Positions 26,059 to 35,568 of a stretch of 57,743 nt of DNA are shown here, piece after piece. The position numbers and the translations under genes were made by a program. Source of the DNA: Mycolicibacterium malmesburyense. GTDB taxonomy: Bacteria; Actinomycetota; Actinomycetes; Mycobacteriales; Mycobacteriaceae. The stretch spans positions 1 to 57,743 of the forward strand of contig NZ_CVTB01000255.1 of NCBI RefSeq assembly GCF_001050015.1. The letters are read 5' to 3'. Within the stretch, counting starts at the first letter, position 1; each line of letters opens with the position of its first letter. The notes under the pieces were generated by a model. It was not told the origin of the DNA. It ran no database searches and saw nothing but the letters and a program-made list of their open reading frames with translations.

Positions 26059-28317
26059 CTACCGCTCGTCGGCCGAAACCACCGAGGTGATCCGGTGGAT
26101 CGCGAAGTCGCGCACCCGACCCGACGCGGGGTCGTACGCGGTGAGCTGGCCGCCCCGCACGTTGATCGGTGCGACGACGCGCTGCGTGGCCACCCCGGCG
26201 GGGTCGACGTAGCCGATCACCACCGAGGCCTGGGTGTGGGCCGCCTCCTGCAACTGGCTGATCGCGACCGCCGGGTCCAACCGCAGGCCGCCGGTCGGGG
26301 CGGAGGCCACCTTGCGCAACACCGCGACGATCGCGCCGAGGGTCTGGCTGGTGGGGGTCGGCGCGGTCCGGTAGGTGCGCCGCCGTCCGGGCGGGGCGGG
26401 CACCCGCGCTCCGCGGGCCCGGATGTCGACGATGGTGCCGGTCGAGTCCTCGGCAGCAGGGGCGAAACCGGCCTGCCGCAGCGCGGCGAGCACGTCGGAG
26501 ATCGGCGCTTGCGACACCGCGACCGTCGGTGCGAGCAGGCGCATCTCCAGCGGTTCGGTGGCCGGGGCGCCGACCGCCTGCGCGAGCAGCGCGGCGTCCT
26601 CGCACCGCACGAACGACGCCGCCATCCCGACGCGCAGCTGGCCGTGCCTGCGGGCCACATCGTCGATGAGATACGTCAAACCCTGTGGCACAGGGGTTTT
26701 CGAATGGCGCGCGAAGAAGGCGTGCAGTTCGCCTGCCGTCCGGCCGGTGTCGAGCGCCCGGCGGATCGACGCCTCGCTGATCCGGTACACCATCGCGGCG
26801 CCCGCCGACTCGACGCTCGCCACGGCGGCCAGTTGTTCGGCGAGGTCCCGCTGCAGCGGGCCGGGGACGACCACCGTTAGATCGGCCTGCAGCAGGAAAT
26901 GGTCGATCGGGGCGGGCAACACCTTGTCCATCGCCTTGACCGCGTCGTCCGGCGCCGCGTCGGTGAGCAGCGTCCGAGCGGGGGTGGCGAGCGCGCCCCG
27001 GCCCACCAGGCCCAGCGCATGGGCCTCCGTCAACAGATCGCCGACGGGTCCCGGCTGCAACCGAACCCCCCAGCGCGGCCTGCGCCAGATCATCGCGCGC
27101 GACGCCTCCGGGGCATCCACACCCGCACCCGGCGGCAGGCCCGCGAGCACCTCGAGAAGGAGTCGCCGATCCAGCGGCGCGGCGGTGGAGAACAACGAAT
27201 CCGACAGGGCGGCATAGGGTTTGCCGTCGGGCCCGCGATGGCCGATCAGGCTCGGCCTGCCGGGTAGTTCCAGCCAGGTGGTCGCCAGCAGGTGCCATTT
27301 GGCCGCGGTCGGGGATTCGACGAACCGGTCGGCGGCGACCGTGGGCGCCCAGTGCGGACCGTCTCCCGCTTCGGGTTCCGGCTCGGGCATGCCCGCCGAG
27401 ATGAGGCCCGCGGCCGCGGTCACCTCGAGGATCAACCCGAGTCGGCGATCGTCGATGCCGGTGGCCTTGGTCAGCCGTTTGACGTCACGCACACCGAGCC
27501 CGCCGCTGCGTAACTCGGGAACCGGTGTGGCGCCGAGCGTTTCGAGTAGCACCTCGACCTCGCGGAGCAGATCGAGTGCTGCCCCCGCGGCGACCGCGTC
27601 GGCATCGGCCGCCGTCGTCGTCGACACCACCGGGTCCGGCTCGGTCAGTTGTACCGGGCCCGGCAGCTCGCCGCGCAGCACCTGCCCGACGAGCCGCGGA
27701 AGTATCACGGTCTCCGCGTCGACCTGGCGGAGCAGGCTGGCGGCCAGCAGGCGCTGCACCGGGCGGTCCGGCGGGGTGCCGGGCGCGGCGTCGCGGGTGC
27801 GGCCCATCGGCGACCCCTCGAGCAGTTTCTGCAGCAGTTCGGACTGCGCCTCGTCGAGCGACTCCAGCCGCGCGGCGATCTCGTCCGGAGTCGCCGCGGT
27901 GTCCTCGACGGTGGCCTGCCCCGGATACCACGGCAGGCCCGCGACGGCTTCTGCCGCCACCCGCACCGCCGCGACGCCCCACACCAGCGCGCGGTCACGG
28001 AGGTCGTCGACGGCCTCGGTGACGGCGGCCTCGGGCGCACGGTCACCGATCAGCTCCACGAGCTTGGTGACCGGGACGGCGGTGGTGTCGGCGTGCAGCA
28101 CGAGCAATGCGTCGAGGACGGCCAGCCGCAGGAAGTCGAGGTCATCGGTGGCGGCCTTGACCGATTGGCGGGCCTGGGCACGGGCGGCCAGGGCGGCGAT
28201 CGTGCCCGGGGGCGGTTGGGTCAGGTCGGGCCGCAACTCCAGCAGTCGGACGAGCCGCTCGTCGGGGAGATCGGCCAACCAGGCGCCGAGGGGAAGGCCC
28301 GGTGCGTTCTCGGTCAT
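26059..28317 (-). CDS. Helicase-associated (Helicase_C_3) and WYL-domain protein, XPB partner
   Basis: A 752-residue Leu/Ala/Pro-rich protein equivalent to M. tuberculosis Rv0862c. The N-terminal two-thirds is made of helical winged-helix-like units; the region near 440-590 ([23 protein letters not shown], then [25 protein letters not shown]) is the helicase-associated domain related to the N-terminal part of eukaryotic XPB/Ssl2. The last 80 residues look like a WYL domain ([26 protein letters not shown] and [20 protein letters not shown], quoted as neighbouring pieces), a ligand or ssDNA sensor in other proteins. It directly precedes the XPB gene, so a complex with XPB is a reasonable inference. 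No published function is known to me. Confidence 0.88.
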   Translation of the reverse strand: MTENAPGLPLGAWLADLPDERLVRLLELRPDLTQPPPGTIAALAARAQARQSVKAATDDLDFLRLAVLDALLVLHADTTAVPVTKLVELIGDRAPEAAVTEAVDDLRDRALVWGVAAVRVAAEAVAGLPWYPGQATVEDTAATPDEIAARLESLDEAQSELLQKLLEGSPMGRTRDAAPGTPPDRPVQRLLAASLLRQVDAETVILPRLVGQVLRGELPGPVQLTEPDPVVSTTTAADADAVAAGAALDLLREVEVLLETLGATPVPELRSGGLGVRDVKRLTKATGIDDRRLGLILEVTAAAGLISAGMPEPEPEAGDGPHWAPTVAADRFVESPTAAKWHLLATTWLELPGRPSLIGHRGPDGKPYAALSDSLFSTAAPLDRRLLLEVLAGLPPGAGVDAPEASRAMIWRRPRWGVRLQPGPVGDLLTEAHALGLVGRGALATPARTLLTDAAPDDAVKAMDKVLPAPIDHFLLQADLTVVVPGPLQRDLAEQLAAVASVESAGAAMVYRISEASIRRALDTGRTAGELHAFFARHSKTPVPQGLTYLIDDVARRHGQLRVGMAASFVRCEDAALLAQAVGAPATEPLEMRLLAPTVAVSQAPISDVLAALRQAGFAPAAEDSTGTIVDIRARGARVPAPPGRRRTYRTAPTPTSQTLGAIVAVLRKVASAPTGGLRLDPAVAISQLQEAAHTQASVVIGYVDPAGVATQRVVAPINVRGGQLTAYDPASGRVRDFAIHRITSVVSADER

Positions 28318-28382
28318 CGCTGACCAGCGTAAAGGAGTGTGGCGGTGTCGCCACCGGCCGAGCCATTTGCCACAATGTGGGC

Positions 28383-28574
28383 GTGGCAGACAAAAAAGGG
28401 AAGAAGCGGTACGTCGATCCGGGCTGGCCGGCGGTCGACGGAGACGACGACCACGCGGTGAGCGAGCTGGCCACCGACCGTACCGGCGCGTTGTCGCCCT
28501 TCGGCGAGATCACGTTCCCGCTGCCCGCGGACGAACTGCCGTACGTTCACGCGGTCACGGTCGTCAACAAGTAG
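28383..28574 (+). CDS. Small conserved protein at the head of the moa operon
   Basis: A 63-residue protein from GTG at 28383 ([20 protein letters not shown]), corresponding to Rv0863 by position. It is polar at the N-terminus and ends with a short hydrophobic strand. It diverges from the WYL-protein gene and its TAG stop directly precedes the GTG of moaC, so it is in the moaC-mog-moaE operon. No function is assigned; the location suggests a link either with molybdenum-cofactor synthesis or with the neighbouring helicase pair. Confidence 0.75.
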   Translation: MADKKGKKRYVDPGWPAVDGDDDHAVSELATDRTGALSPFGEITFPLPADELPYVHAVTVVNK

Positions 28575-29051
28575 GTGTCCGAGCGGCCACGCCTCTCACA
28601 CGTCGACGAGACCGGCGCGGCGCACATGGTCGACGTCACGGCGAAGGACGTCACGAAGCGCACCGCCGTCGCCGCGGGCACCCTGCACACCACGGCCGAC
28701 GTCGTCGCGTTGATCGCCTCGGGCGGGCTGCCCAAGGGCGACGCGCTGGCGACCGCCCGGGTCGCGGGCATCCTCGCCGCCAAGCGCACCAGCGACCTCA
28801 TCCCGCTGTGTCACCAGTTGGCGCTGACCGGGGTCGACGTCGACTTCGAGATCGGCGCCGCAGGCGTGGACATCACCGCCACGGTGCGCAGCACCGACCG
28901 CACCGGCGTCGAGATGGAGGCGCTGACCGCGGTGAGCGTGGCCGCGCTGACCCTTTACGACATGATCAAGGCCGTCGACCCCGCCGCCCGTATCGACGAC
29001 ATCCGGGTGTTGCGCAAAGAGGGCGGCAAGACCGGAACGTGGACCCGCTGA
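28575..29051 (+). CDS. moaC: Cyclic pyranopterin monophosphate synthase MoaC
   Basis: A 158-residue MoaC, which converts 3',8-cyclo-GTP to cyclic pyranopterin monophosphate in the first stage of molybdenum-cofactor synthesis. [45 protein letters not shown] and [24 protein letters not shown] are the family signature regions, the last with catalytic lysine. Start is GTG directly after the preceding stop. Its TGA overlaps the ATG of mog by one base. Confidence 0.96.
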   Translation: MSERPRLSHVDETGAAHMVDVTAKDVTKRTAVAAGTLHTTADVVALIASGGLPKGDALATARVAGILAAKRTSDLIPLCHQLALTGVDVDFEIGAAGVDITATVRSTDRTGVEMEALTAVSVAALTLYDMIKAVDPAARIDDIRVLRKEGGKTGTWTR

Positions 29052-29527
29052 TGCGGTCGGGACGGGTCGTCATCGCGTCCACACGCGCCGCCGCCGGGGT
29101 GTACGAGGACCGCAGCGGGCCGATCGTCGTGGACTGGCTCACCGCCCGCGACATCGACACTCCCGCGCCCGTCGTCGTCCCGGACGGCGATGCCGTCGCC
29201 GAGGCGATCTCCGCCGCCGTCGCCGACGGTGTGGACGTGGTGATCACCTCGGGCGGCACCGGCATCTCGCCGACGGACCGCACCGCCGAGGCCACCGCAA
29301 CACTGGTCGACTATCAGATCCCCGGTCTGGCCGACGCGATCCGCCGCGCCGGCGAGGACAAGGTGCCGACGTCGGTCCTGTCGCGCGGCGTATGCGGCGT
29401 CAAGGGCCGCACGTTGATCGTCAACCTGCCCGGATCGACCGGAGGGGTCAAGGACGGCCTGGGCGTACTCGACCGCGTCCTCGAGCACGCGCTCGATCAG
29501 CTCGCGGGAAAGGACCACGCGCGATGA
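29051..29527 (+). CDS. mog: Molybdopterin adenylyltransferase (Mog/MoaB)
   Basis: A 158-residue MoaB/Mog-type protein that adenylylates molybdopterin before metal insertion. The MPT-binding motif [19 protein letters not shown] and the [13 protein letters not shown] motif near the end are clear. ATG at 29051 overlaps the moaC stop (TGATG), and its own stop overlaps moaE by four bases (ATGA). Rv0865 is the M. tuberculosis counterpart. Confidence 0.95.
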   Translation: MRSGRVVIASTRAAAGVYEDRSGPIVVDWLTARDIDTPAPVVVPDGDAVAEAISAAVADGVDVVITSGGTGISPTDRTAEATATLVDYQIPGLADAIRRAGEDKVPTSVLSRGVCGVKGRTLIVNLPGSTGGVKDGLGVLDRVLEHALDQLAGKDHAR

Positions 29528-29952
29528 CGGCCATCGTGCTGCGCGCCGACCTGACCGAGCAGCCGATCGCTCCCGCCGACCACGAGGCCCTGGTCGCCAA
29601 CGCCTCCGCCGGTGCGGTGGTGAGCTTCGCCGGCGTCGTACGCGACCACGACGGCGGGCGTTCGGTGGTCCGGCTGGAGTATTCGGGGCATCCCCAGGCA
29701 CCGCAGACGCTCGCGGAGGTGGCCGCACAGATCGCGGCCGAGGCCGACGGCGTGCGGGCCATCGCGGTCAGCCATCGCATCGGGGTGCTGCAGATCGGGG
29801 ACGCCGCGCTGGTCGCCGCCGTGGCGGCCGATCACCGCGCGGCGGCGTTTGCGACGTGCGCGCGGCTGGTCGACTTGGTCAAGGAGCGTCTACCGGTGTG
29901 GAAGCACCAGTTCTTCGCCGACGGCTCCGACGAATGGGTGAACTCCGCGTAG
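29524..29952 (+). CDS. moaE: Molybdopterin synthase catalytic subunit MoaE
   Basis: A 142-residue MoaE, the large subunit of molybdopterin synthase. [28 protein letters not shown] and the [27 protein letters not shown] end region with active-site lysines are characteristic. The small subunit MoaD is encoded at 31614-31901 on the other strand. It is translationally coupled to mog and ends 7 bp before the convergent rpfA stop. Confidence 0.95.
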   Translation: MTAIVLRADLTEQPIAPADHEALVANASAGAVVSFAGVVRDHDGGRSVVRLEYSGHPQAPQTLAEVAAQIAAEADGVRAIAVSHRIGVLQIGDAALVAAVAADHRAAAFATCARLVDLVKERLPVWKHQFFADGSDEWVNSA

Positions 29953-29959
29953 CGGAGGA

Positions 29960-31352
<1,393 letters not shown>

Positions 31353-31596
31353 GGTATCCCGTGCACCAACGGATGGAGCTCGGCGCGGTTGGGCACGGCG
31401 GGCCGATCGGTTTGAGGTCGGTCGGCTTGGGTTTGAACCGTATCGGCTCGTTTTGGCCGCGTCATCTTTTACCGATTACGGCGTTTTCGGTCCCGGCAAA
31501 TCTTAAAAATCCTCTAAATGCCCAGCAGTTTCGGACGTTTCCGCAGGACCATTGCGGGCTCCGCCGCGTCGTAGCCAGGTTGTGATCATTCCGTTA
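31353..31596. other. rpfA upstream region, no gene
   Basis: A non-coding stretch between the riboswitch and the CRP-like site. It is unusually AT-rich around 31485-31530 (AAATCTTAAAAATCCTC on the plus strand), which suggests the rpfA promoter lies here. I could not fix a -35/-10 pair. No small gene stands out. Confidence 0.4.
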
Positions 31597-31612
31597 TGTG
31601 ACGGAAATCACC
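31597..31612. promoter_or_regulatory. CRP-like binding site upstream of rpfA
   Basis: TGTGACGGAAATCACC matches the mycobacterial CRP consensus TGTGA-N6-TCACA with one mismatch in the last base. It lies two bases from the moaD stop codon and about 420 bases from the rpfA start. M. tuberculosis rpfA is a known CRP (Rv3676) target, which supports the call. Confidence 0.6.
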
Positions 31613-31613
31613 G

Positions 31614-31901
31614 TTATCCACCCGCGAATGGGGGAAGGACATCGATCGTTTGAGCGTCGCCCAGCGCGACGGACTCATCGCGCACAGCGACGCCGTCGCA
31701 CAGAAAACTGCAGCGCTTCAACACTTTCGCGAGATTCTCGTCGCGCTCGCCGAGTTGTGCGACGAGTTCGGCGAGCGTCGTTCTCGGCCGAAGCCGAATC
31801 GTCTCCTCATCGTTACCGGCGGCGGCGCGTGCGGCCGCGAAATAGCGGACGGTCACCGTGACTGTGGTCGTTGTCGTCGTCATCGCTTCCTTGGAACTCA
31901 T
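31614..31901 (-). CDS. moaD: Molybdopterin synthase sulfur-carrier subunit MoaD
   Basis: A 95-residue ubiquitin-like protein ending in the required Gly-Gly (VLPPFAGG), whose C-terminus is thiocarboxylated to supply sulfur for molybdopterin. TVRYFAAARAAAG and TLAELVAQL are typical. The ATG at 31901 overlaps the moaA stop in an ATGA; an ATG at 31883 (MTTTTTTVTV) with AGGAAG upstream is an alternative giving 89 residues. Partner of MoaE encoded at 29524. Confidence 0.9.
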   Translation of the reverse strand: MSSKEAMTTTTTTVTVTVRYFAAARAAAGNDEETIRLRPRTTLAELVAQLGERDENLAKVLKRCSFLCDGVAVRDESVALGDAQTIDVLPPFAGG

Positions 31902-32950
31902 CCGCCGATCGCGCTCATCGGGCGGTCGGGTTGCACGAAATCGGGGTCGTTGATGCCGTGGCCCGCCGCTTTGGCCCACATCGCCGCGCGCCACGCGGTC
32001 TCGACGGCGTCGTCGTCGGCGCCGTCGCGCATCAGCAGGCGCAGGTCGGTCTCCTGCCGCGCGAACAGGCAGTTGCGGACCTGGCCGTCGGCGGTGAGCC
32101 GGGTGCGGTCGCAGGCAGAGCAGAAAGCGTGGGAGACCGAGGCGATGATCCCGACCTTGCCGATGCCGCCGTCGACCCGCCACAGCTCGGCCGGCGCCGA
32201 ACCCCGCGGGGTGGTGTCGGGGGTGAGGTCGAAATGCCGGCGCAGCGCGGCCAGCACATCGTCGGCGCCGATCGCCTTGCCTCGTTGCCACTCGTGGCCG
32301 GCGTCCAGCGGCATCTGCTCGATGATGCGCAACTGGTAGCCGTGGTCGAGGCAGAACCGCAGCAGCGCGACCGCGTCGTCGAGCCCGGTTTCGGGGTCGA
32401 GGACCGCGTTGACCTTCACCGGGTCCAGCCCGGCGGCCTTCGCCGCCCGCAGGCCGGCCAGCACGTCGGGGAGCCGGTCCCTGCGGGTGATCGCGGCGAA
32501 CCTCGCCGAGTCCACGGTGTCCAGTGACACGTTGATGCGGTCGAGTCCGGCGCGCTTGAGCCCGTCGGCGCGTTTGTCGAGGCCGATGCCGTTGGTGGTC
32601 AACGTGATCTCCGGGCGCGGCCGCAGCGCGGCCGTCGCGGCGATGACGTCCTCGAGGTGCCGGGCGACGAGGGGCTCGCCACCGGTGAAGCGAACGCTGC
32701 GAATGCCCAGCCTCTCCACCGCGATGCGCAGCAGGCGGGTGAGCTCCTCGGGGCGCAGCAGCCGCTCCGACGGCAGCCAATCCAGGCCCTCGGCGGGCAT
32801 GCAGTAGGTGCAGCGCAGGTTGCAGCGGTCGGTCAACGACACCCGAAGATCGGTCGCGATGCGGCCGAACGTGTCGATCAGCGGCCCGTCGGCGGGGGCG
32901 GCCGACGGCGGTGTTGCGGCCGTGGGAAGACCGAGGTTGACGACGGTCAT
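31898..32950 (-). CDS. moaA: GTP 3',8-cyclase MoaA (radical SAM)
   Basis: A 350-residue radical SAM enzyme that with MoaC makes cyclic pyranopterin monophosphate from GTP. The N-terminal cluster Cys43, Cys47 and Cys50 are in DRCNLRCTYC, RFTGGEPL follows, and the C-terminal second cluster is FCSACDRTRLTADGQVRNC. ATG at 32950 overlaps the yccF stop (ATGA). The frame is open for more than 1.8 kb upstream, but only the part from 32950 is MoaA. Confidence 0.95.
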   Translation of the reverse strand: MTVVNLGLPTAATPPSAAPADGPLIDTFGRIATDLRVSLTDRCNLRCTYCMPAEGLDWLPSERLLRPEELTRLLRIAVERLGIRSVRFTGGEPLVARHLEDVIAATAALRPRPEITLTTNGIGLDKRADGLKRAGLDRINVSLDTVDSARFAAITRRDRLPDVLAGLRAAKAAGLDPVKVNAVLDPETGLDDAVALLRFCLDHGYQLRIIEQMPLDAGHEWQRGKAIGADDVLAALRRHFDLTPDTTPRGSAPAELWRVDGGIGKVGIIASVSHAFCSACDRTRLTADGQVRNCLFARQETDLRLLMRDGADDDAVETAWRAAMWAKAAGHGINDPDFVQPDRPMSAIGG

Positions 32951-33363
32951 GCGGCGGCTCGCCAGGGGTCGGCGGCGGGATCGCCGAGGCTGTCGACCGG
33001 GACGATGTCCTTGCCCAGCGGCATCAGCGAGACCGGGATCAGCTTGAGGTTGGCCAGCGCGAGCGGGATCCCGACGATGGTGATCGCCATCGCCACCGCG
33101 GTGATGACGTGACCGATCGCCAGCCAGACGCCGAACAGGATGACCCAGATGACGTTGCCGATCAGCGCACCCGGTCGAGGGCCCGGCTTGTCGACGATCG
33201 TGCGGCCGAACGGCCAGAACGCGTAGGCCGCGATGCGCAGGGCGGCGAACCCGAACGGGATGGTGATGATCAGCACGAAGCAGATCAGCGCCGCCAGCAG
33301 GTAGCCCAGCGCCAGCCACAGGCCGCCGAAGAGCAACCAGATGATGTTGAGTATCAATCGCAT
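32947..33363 (-). CDS. YccF-domain membrane protein
   Basis: A 138-residue inner-membrane protein with two YccF repeats, each a pair of hydrophobic stretches around a GxWLAxG motif (FGGLWLALGYLLAA and LFGVWLAIGHVITA). Equivalent to Rv0870c. Function is unknown. It is the first gene of the yccF-moaA-moaD unit, coupled to moaA by ATGA, though an obvious role in cofactor synthesis is lacking. Confidence 0.88.
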   Translation of the reverse strand: MRLILNIIWLLFGGLWLALGYLLAALICFVLIITIPFGFAALRIAAYAFWPFGRTIVDKPGPRPGALIGNVIWVILFGVWLAIGHVITAVAMAITIVGIPLALANLKLIPVSLMPLGKDIVPVDSLGDPAADPWRAAA

Positions 33364-33439
33364 GTAGCGCTTCTTCTCCTCCAGCGGTGCGTTTCAGCCT
33401 ACCGATCCCGGAGTAGCGTGAGCACCGGCGGTGATTCCT

Positions 33440-34009
33440 ATGGCTACCAGATCGGTCAGCAGCCCACGCAGTTTTGTCGGCGAGCGACAGGACCCTCTTC
33501 GGGCCCGCTATCGCGTCGAACCTGGACCGGCCCGGATCACCGATCGCGCCCGAGCGGTCGGCGGCGCCGAGCTCGACCCGTTTCACGGTCGTGTCGTGCC
33601 CGGCACCCGCGGTGGAGAATCCGTGCTGCGGATCGGGGCCCATGCCGCCGTCGGCGGATACCACGACGATCCGAACCCCGGCGACATCCTCTGCGCGGCG
33701 TTGGCCTGCTGCCTGGACTCCACCATCCGCATGATCGCGAACCGGTTGGGTGTCCGGCTCACCCGTCTGGAGGTCGACGTCACCGCGGATGTGGACGTGC
33801 GCGGCGCGCTGATGGTCGACAACCAGACCCCTGTTGGGTTCACCGCGATGCGATGCGATGTCGACCTCGCAACCGCCGACGGCACACCGGCTTCGCTCAC
33901 CGACGGGCTGATCGCGGCGGCAGAACACTGCTGCATCGTGATGAACACACTGCGGACGGGTGTGCCGGTGACGACCACCGTGACCACCCAAAGGGAAAGC
34001 GGGTGCTGA
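33440..34009 (+). CDS. OsmC-family protein
   Basis: About 189 residues. The two OsmC/Ohr cysteine regions are visible: Cys91 in CAALACCLDSTIRMIANRLG and Cys164-Cys165 in AAEHCCIVMNTLRTG. The family reduces organic hydroperoxides or is of unknown thiol function. Start ATG at 33440 is chosen; a GTG nine bases earlier is possible. It diverges from yccF and is 93 bp ahead of cspB. Confidence 0.82.
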   Translation: MATRSVSSPRSFVGERQDPLRARYRVEPGPARITDRARAVGGAELDPFHGRVVPGTRGGESVLRIGAHAAVGGYHDDPNPGDILCAALACCLDSTIRMIANRLGVRLTRLEVDVTADVDVRGALMVDNQTPVGFTAMRCDVDLATADGTPASLTDGLIAAAEHCCIVMNTLRTGVPVTTTVTTQRESGC

Positions 34010-34068
34010 GGGCGCCGGGGTCCGAGTAGGATCGAGCAGCACGCGTCCCGGCGCATTCGGGGCGCTTT

Positions 34069-34084
34069 CCTTTTGTAGGTACAA
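34069..34084 (+). promoter_or_regulatory. Promoter-proximal motif shared with gltA2
   Basis: CCTTTTGTAGGTACAA lies 19 bases before the cspB start. Fourteen of 16 bases match CCTTTTGTAGGAGCAA at 51039-51054, before gltA2. It may contain the -10 or a leader element. Based on two copies only. Confidence 0.3.
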
Positions 34085-34102
34085 GACGAGCGGGTGAGAC
34101 CA

Positions 34103-34513
34103 GTGCCGACCGGCAGGGTTAAGTGGTACGACGCCGAAAAGGGCTTCGGGTTTTTGTCGCAGGAGGACGGCGAGGACGTCTACGTCCGATCCTCGGCGCT
34201 GCCGTCCGGTGTCGAGACGCTTAAGCCAGGGCAGCGCGTCGAGTTCGGCATTGCCGCGGGCCGGCGCGGGCCGCAGGCGTTGACGTTGAAGGTGATCGAT
34301 CCGCCGCCGAGCCTCACACGGACGCGTCGCGAAGCGGCCGCCGCCGAGCGCAAGCACTCGCCCGACGAACTGCACGGCATGATCGAGGACATGATCACGC
34401 TGCTCGAGAGCGCGGTGCAGCCGGAGCTGCGAAAGGGCCGCTATCCCGACCGCAAGGTCGCCCGCCGGGTGTCCGAGGTGGTGCGCGCGGTCGCTCGCGA
34501 GCTCGAGCACTAG
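34103..34513 (+). CDS. cspB: Cold-shock domain protein with C-terminal extension
   Basis: 136 residues from GTG at 34103. The cold-shock domain has RNP1 KGFGFLSQ and RNP2-like VYVRSSAL, with the start [15 protein letters not shown]. Beyond residue 70 a conserved mycobacterial helical extension follows ([34 protein letters not shown], given here as two adjoining pieces joined at the Leu-rich centre). Equivalent to Rv0871. It binds single-stranded nucleic acid. An earlier GTG at 34094 would add three residues. Confidence 0.92.
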   Translation: MPTGRVKWYDAEKGFGFLSQEDGEDVYVRSSALPSGVETLKPGQRVEFGIAAGRRGPQALTLKVIDPPPSLTRTRREAAAAERKHSPDELHGMIEDMITLLESAVQPELRKGRYPDRKVARRVSEVVRAVARELEH

Positions 34514-34524
34514 AGGCTCGTTGC

Positions 34525-34585
34525 GCCGAAACTGAGCTTGTGCGCCACTTTTCGCCGGTTCTTGACGCATAACTTCAGATTCGGC
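34525..34585. repeat. Palindromic repeat flanking the DUF559 gene, left copy
   Basis: A 61-bp imperfect palindrome. Arms 34525-34545 and 34565-34585 match at 16 of 21 positions around a 19-base loop; the outer edges are GCCGAA and TTCGGC. It ends three bases from the DUF559 stop codon and lies between two convergent genes. A copy of the same size and layout, in the same orientation, lies at 35491-35551 on the other side of the gene. Confidence 0.8.
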
Positions 34586-34587
34586 GG

Positions 34588-35445
34588 CTAGACAAGCCAG
34601 CCGGCAGCGCGCAATGCGGCTCGCGTCCGCTCGACGATCGTGTGGGGTCGGTAGCGCACCATCTCCGCGCTGACGCGAATGATCCGCCAACCCAGCGCCT
34701 CCAGTCTGGCCTGGCGCTCGATGTCGGCGGCCCGGATCTTCGGGTCTTCCCAGTGTTGGGGTCCGTCGTATTCGACGCCGACCTTCCATTTCGGATAACC
34801 CATGTCAATTCGGCCCACGTGGTCGTAGTAGCGATCGAAGACGTCGATCTGAGTGTGTGTCGGCCGGATTCCGGCATCGGTCAACACCAGACGCGTCCGC
34901 GTCTCCTGCGGTGACTCCGCGCCGGGGTCGGCGAGGCCGAGGACCTCCCGCAGCTGGACCACGCCCCGCGAGCCGCGGTGACGGCCGAGCAGCACGTCGA
35001 CCTCGACCAGCTTGAGCGGAGTGGCCTGAAGCAACGCGTCGAGGCGGATGACGGCCAGGGTCCGCCCATATCGGCGCCCGAGGTCGAACGCCGTCCGTGC
35101 CGCGGTTGTCACGGGCAGCCCGCGCACGGTGCAGATCTCGTCGGGCGCCAGCGCGTCGTTGTGCAGCAATATTCCTCTGGTCTTGTGCTGGCTGTGCTGG
35201 TTGAGTTCGGCCGGCAGTCGTGCGTCGATCCACTTCGCGCCGTGTATCGCCGCGGCCGAGAGACCGACGAGCGTTGCCCTGCGGCGCGAGAACAGCCACG
35301 CGGCGTGCGCCTTCTCTGCGGGAGTCAACACCTGCCCGAGCGGAACGTAAACATTCCGGTGAACGGCGTCGTAGCGCGTCGCCAGTTGATAGCGGTTCAC
35401 CAGACCCGCTGCGAGAGCCTCGGTACCCACGAACGGCCAGTCCAC
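34588..35445 (-). CDS. DUF559 (Vsr-like endonuclease fold) protein with AbiEi-like N-terminus
   Basis: A 285-residue protein. The C-terminal 100 residues are a DUF559 domain related to Vsr and PD-(D/E)xK nucleases: GRIDMGYPKWKVGVEYDG with Asp214, Glu225 and Asp227 as likely metal ligands, then RQARLEALGWRIIRVSAE. The N-terminal 110 residues look like a winged-helix AbiEi-antitoxin-type domain (LVNRYQLATRYDAVHRNVYV, then ATLVGLSAAAIHGAKW). Both sides of the gene carry related 61-bp palindromes. It replaces genes found here in M. tuberculosis. Role is unknown; DNA nicking or an unconventional toxin-antitoxin function is possible. Confidence 0.85.
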   Translation of the reverse strand: MDWPFVGTEALAAGLVNRYQLATRYDAVHRNVYVPLGQVLTPAEKAHAAWLFSRRRATLVGLSAAAIHGAKWIDARLPAELNQHSQHKTRGILLHNDALAPDEICTVRGLPVTTAARTAFDLGRRYGRTLAVIRLDALLQATPLKLVEVDVLLGRHRGSRGVVQLREVLGLADPGAESPQETRTRLVLTDAGIRPTHTQIDVFDRYYDHVGRIDMGYPKWKVGVEYDGPQHWEDPKIRAADIERQARLEALGWRIIRVSAEMVRYRPHTIVERTRAALRAAGWLV

Positions 35446-35490
35446 AGTGATAGGACGGCGGGCTCACGCATCCGGTTCCGTCGCATGACG

Positions 35491-35551
35491 GTCGAAACTG
35501 AGGCTGTGCACGAAATTTCGGCCGCTGAACGCGCATAAGTTCAGATTCGAC
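35491..35551. repeat. Palindromic repeat flanking the DUF559 gene, right copy
   Basis: Same 61-bp layout as the left copy: arms 35491-35511 and 35531-35551 match at 15 of 21 positions around a 19-base loop. Shared blocks with the left copy include CGAAACTGAG, GCATAA and TTCAGATTCG in the same order and spacing. It lies between divergent starts, 46 bases upstream of the DUF559 start and 17 bases before the GST-like start, so it is not a simple terminator. Confidence 0.8.
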
Positions 35552-35568
35552 GGGGAAGAATCGGCCGC

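Noticed and set aside
28318..28382. Damage-inducible (PafBC-type) promoter for the XPB partner gene
   Set aside because: A TTGTC-like start exists on the minus strand near 28390, but the rest of the -35 and the TANNNT -10 at the right spacing do not fit.
34525..34585. Left DUF559 palindrome as an ordinary bidirectional terminator
   Set aside because: Its position between convergent genes would allow this, but the matching copy between divergent starts at 35491 makes a plain terminator role insufficient.
31898..34789. A 963-codon open frame on the minus strand covering moaA, yccF, OsmC and cspB
   Set aside because: Only the 350 residues from 32950 are MoaA. The rest is GC-driven open frame over well-supported genes.
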